Assembly (NCBI GenBank): GCA_002840115.1
Contig: PGZG01000087.1
Location: 1-7,809 of the forward strand
Source: Gammaproteobacteria bacterium HGW-Gammaproteobacteria-14
Lineage (GTDB): Bacteria; Pseudomonadota; Gammaproteobacteria; Pseudomonadales; Alcanivoracaceae
DNA length: 7,809 bases
Direction: 5' to 3'
Part shown: positions 6,076-7,809 of the stretch, piece by piece
How the letters are laid out: the number at the start of each line of letters is the position of its first letter
Numbering within the stretch: the stretch's first letter is position 1
Program-made: the position numbers and the translations under genes
Notes under the pieces: generated by a model
Databases searched by the model: none
Seen by the model: the letters and a program-made list of their open reading frames with translations, nothing else
What the model was told of the DNA's origin: nothing

Positions 6076-6131
6076 GCTTCCTTTTTATTGATCTGTTAGT
6101 CGATCAGTTAATAGTGTCAACGAGTACCTTT

Positions 6132-7809
6132 TCAACGAATACCAAAGGCATCCTGAATCAACTTCTGCTGCTGCTCCACATGCAATGCCATAGAACCCAC
6201 TGCGGGAGCCGCCGCCGAATCACGACCGGCATACTCAAGGTACAGCACAGGATTCAGCTGATGCACCACATGGCGCATATGATGTTGACTGCAATACCAG
6301 GCACCCTGATTTTGCGGTTCTTCCTGACACCACACTACGGTCTTGAGATTACGGAACGGTTTCATAATTTCCAGCAATCGCTGCTCAGGAAATGGATATA
6401 GCTGCTCAATACGAACTACTGCTGTATCAGCAATACCGTCAGCCTCACGCTTCTCAAGAAGGTCGTAATAAACCTTGCCACCGCAAAGCACCAGTCGCTC
6501 AACCTTATCTGCTTCAACCTCTGGATCCGGCAAAACAGTCTCAAAGCGGCCTTCCGCCAACTCTTCCAATGTTGATACAGCGCGCTTGTGACGTAGCAAG
6601 CTTTTCGGGCTCATTATCACCAACGGTTTACGCGACGGACGCAGCGCCTGACGCCGTAGCAGGTGATAAATTTGCGATGGTGTCGTCGGCGTACAGACCT
6701 GCATATTCTGCTCTGCACATAACTGCAAAAAGCGCTCCAGTCGGGCTGAAGAATGTTCCGGCCCCTGCCCTTCATAACCATGGGGCAGCAATAGTGTCAG
6801 GCCACAAATTCGCGCCCATTTTGATTCACCAGATGAGATAAACTGATCAATCACCACCTGAGCGCCGTTGACAAAATCACCAAACTGAGCCTCCCAGATA
6901 ATCAACGCCTGTGGCGTGGTGGTTGAATAACCATACTCAAAAGCCAGTACAGCCTCTTCTGACAGCAACGAATCATAAATATCAAACGGTGGCTGAGCGT
7001 CATCCAGATTCTTCAACGGTACATAGGCTTCACCATTTTTCTGGTTATGCAATACCGCATGACGATGAGAGAAGGTGCCACGCCCCACATCCTGCCCGGT
7101 AAGGCGAATCGCCATGCCTTTATCAAGCAACGTCGCATAAGCCATGGTTTCTGCATACCCCCAGTTAATGGGTTGCGCACCTGCAGTCATTTTCTGGCGG
7201 TCTTCAATGATTTTCTTGACCTGCCGTTGTAGCACCAACCCCTCAGGGGTTTGCTCCATACGACCGCCAAGCTCCTGAATTCTCTTCAGCGGAAAGCTGG
7301 TATCCCAGTCATCCTGAAGCTCATGACCGAGGTAGGGCGACCAATCCACAAACAACGCCTTATTAGGCTCACGAACCAGCCTTTTAACAACATAAATGCC
7401 CTCATCCAACTGATTACGATAGTCCTCTGCAACCTGCTGGCTATCCGCCTCCGACAAGGAGCCTTCGCGCTGTAGTTGCTCAGCATACAAAGTACGAGTC
7501 GTTGGATGCGATTTGATTTTCTTGTACATAAGCGGCTGGGTAGCCGACGGTTCATCTGCTTCGTTATGTCCAAGACGACGGTAACAGATCAGATCAATAA
7601 CCACGTCTTTCTTGAACTGCTGACGATAATCCACCGCTAACTGGGTAACGAAGTACACAGCTTCCGGGTCATCCGCATTAACATGGAAAATAGGCGCCTG
7701 AACCATTTTTGCCACGTCAGTACAGTATTCTGTCGAACGCGCGTCATCCTGGCGGCTGGTAGTAAAGCCCACCTGGTTGTTGACGATGATATGAATGGTC
7801 CCGCCGGTC
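6132..7809 (-). CDS. sucA: 2-oxoglutarate dehydrogenase E1 component, C-terminal part (5' end outside window)
   Basis: E1 is the thiamine-diphosphate enzyme that decarboxylates 2-oxoglutarate and transfers the succinyl group to the lipoyl domain of SucB. The frame is open from the right edge of the window (first full codon 7808-7806) to a TGA at 6134-6132, giving 558 residues. Family members have about 930-945, so roughly the first 380, including the earlier part of the ThDP-binding domain, lie beyond the window. Visible in order are TGGTIHII and VNNQVGFTTS (1-18), APIFHVNADDPEAV (38-51), CYRRLGHNEADEPSATQPLMY (split as CYRRLG and HNEADEPS, 75-88), and the transketolase-like pyrimidine domain with RLTGQDVGRGTFSHRHAV, FEYGYSTTTP, WEAQFGDF, VIDQFISSGE and LLPHGYEGQGPEHSSARLER. 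The C-terminal domain follows with MSPKSLLRH, GKVYYDLL, RIEQLYPFP and WCQEEPQNQGAWY. These match E. coli SucA nearly word for word. An internal GTG at 7772 is not the true start. The frame is intact. Confidence 0.98.
   Translation of the reverse strand, partial: TGGTIHIIVNNQVGFTTSRQDDARSTEYCTDVAKMVQAPIFHVNADDPEAVYFVTQLAVDYRQQFKKDVVIDLICYRRLGHNEADEPSATQPLMYKKIKSHPTTRTLYAEQLQREGSLSEADSQQVAEDYRNQLDEGIYVVKRLVREPNKALFVDWSPYLGHELQDDWDTSFPLKRIQELGGRMEQTPEGLVLQRQVKKIIEDRQKMTAGAQPINWGYAETMAYATLLDKGMAIRLTGQDVGRGTFSHRHAVLHNQKNGEAYVPLKNLDDAQPPFDIYDSLLSEEAVLAFEYGYSTTTPQALIIWEAQFGDFVNGAQVVIDQFISSGESKWARICGLTLLLPHGYEGQGPEHSSARLERFLQLCAEQNMQVCTPTTPSQIYHLLRRQALRPSRKPLVIMSPKSLLRHKRAVSTLEELAEGRFETVLPDPEVEADKVERLVLCGGKVYYDLLEKREADGIADTAVVRIEQLYPFPEQRLLEIMKPFRNLKTVVWCQEEPQNQGAWYCSQHHMRHVVHQLNPVLYLEYAGRDSAAAPAVGSMALHVEQQQKLIQDAFGIR

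Noticed and set aside
6066..6131. GATC-containing palindromes in the sucA-sucB spacer as an operator or terminator
   Set aside because: The possible stems are only about five pairs with loops of eight or more and no T tract, within what chance would give in AT-rich sequence.
7770..7772. GTG codon as a start for sucA
   Set aside because: The frame continues upstream to the window edge with TGGTIHIIVNNQ, which is conserved internal SucA sequence; the GTG codes for the Val of NNQVGFTTS.

Overview
The window is a stretch of bacterial chromosome, most likely from a gammaproteobacterium. The main reasons are the gene order sucA-sucB-lpd-sucC-sucD, with lpd inside the cluster as in Pseudomonas and its relatives, and SucA, SucC and SucD sequences that read very close to the Escherichia coli and Pseudomonas proteins. 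A small acidic protein resembling the Pseudomonas PA3496 family points the same way. The genus cannot be fixed by reading alone. No tRNA, rRNA, CRISPR array, insertion sequence, phage or defence gene is visible.

Left part (positions 1-1130, + strand). The window opens inside a gene for a drug/metabolite-type (EamA) membrane transporter, of which the last 216 residues are present. A 206-base gap follows, holding a plausible sigma-70 promoter and a GC-rich leader. Next is a 79-residue, very acidic small protein whose stop codon lies inside a near-ideal terminator hairpin.

Junction (about 1092-1202). The two transcription units converge here. Two strong hairpins, each flanked by A and T tracts on both sides, and a small third stem between them fill the gap. 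Each strong hairpin overlaps or abuts the stop codon of its gene.

Right part (1201-7809, - strand). Read from right to left, this is the 3' part of the TCA-cycle operon: sucA (E1 of 2-oxoglutarate dehydrogenase, N-terminus beyond the window edge), sucB (E2), lpd (E3), sucC and sucD (beta and alpha subunits of succinyl-CoA synthetase). Together they turn 2-oxoglutarate into succinyl-CoA and then succinate, yielding NADH and a nucleoside triphosphate. All five reading frames are intact and the catalytic residues checked are present. sucC and sucD overlap by four bases (ATGA).

This is housekeeping DNA and I see no undescribed system. The most noteworthy unexplained structure is a 17-base sequence found once in each spacer flanking lpd, in the same orientation with one mismatch. 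One copy forms part of a strong hairpin, and the other overlaps a weak terminator-like stem.
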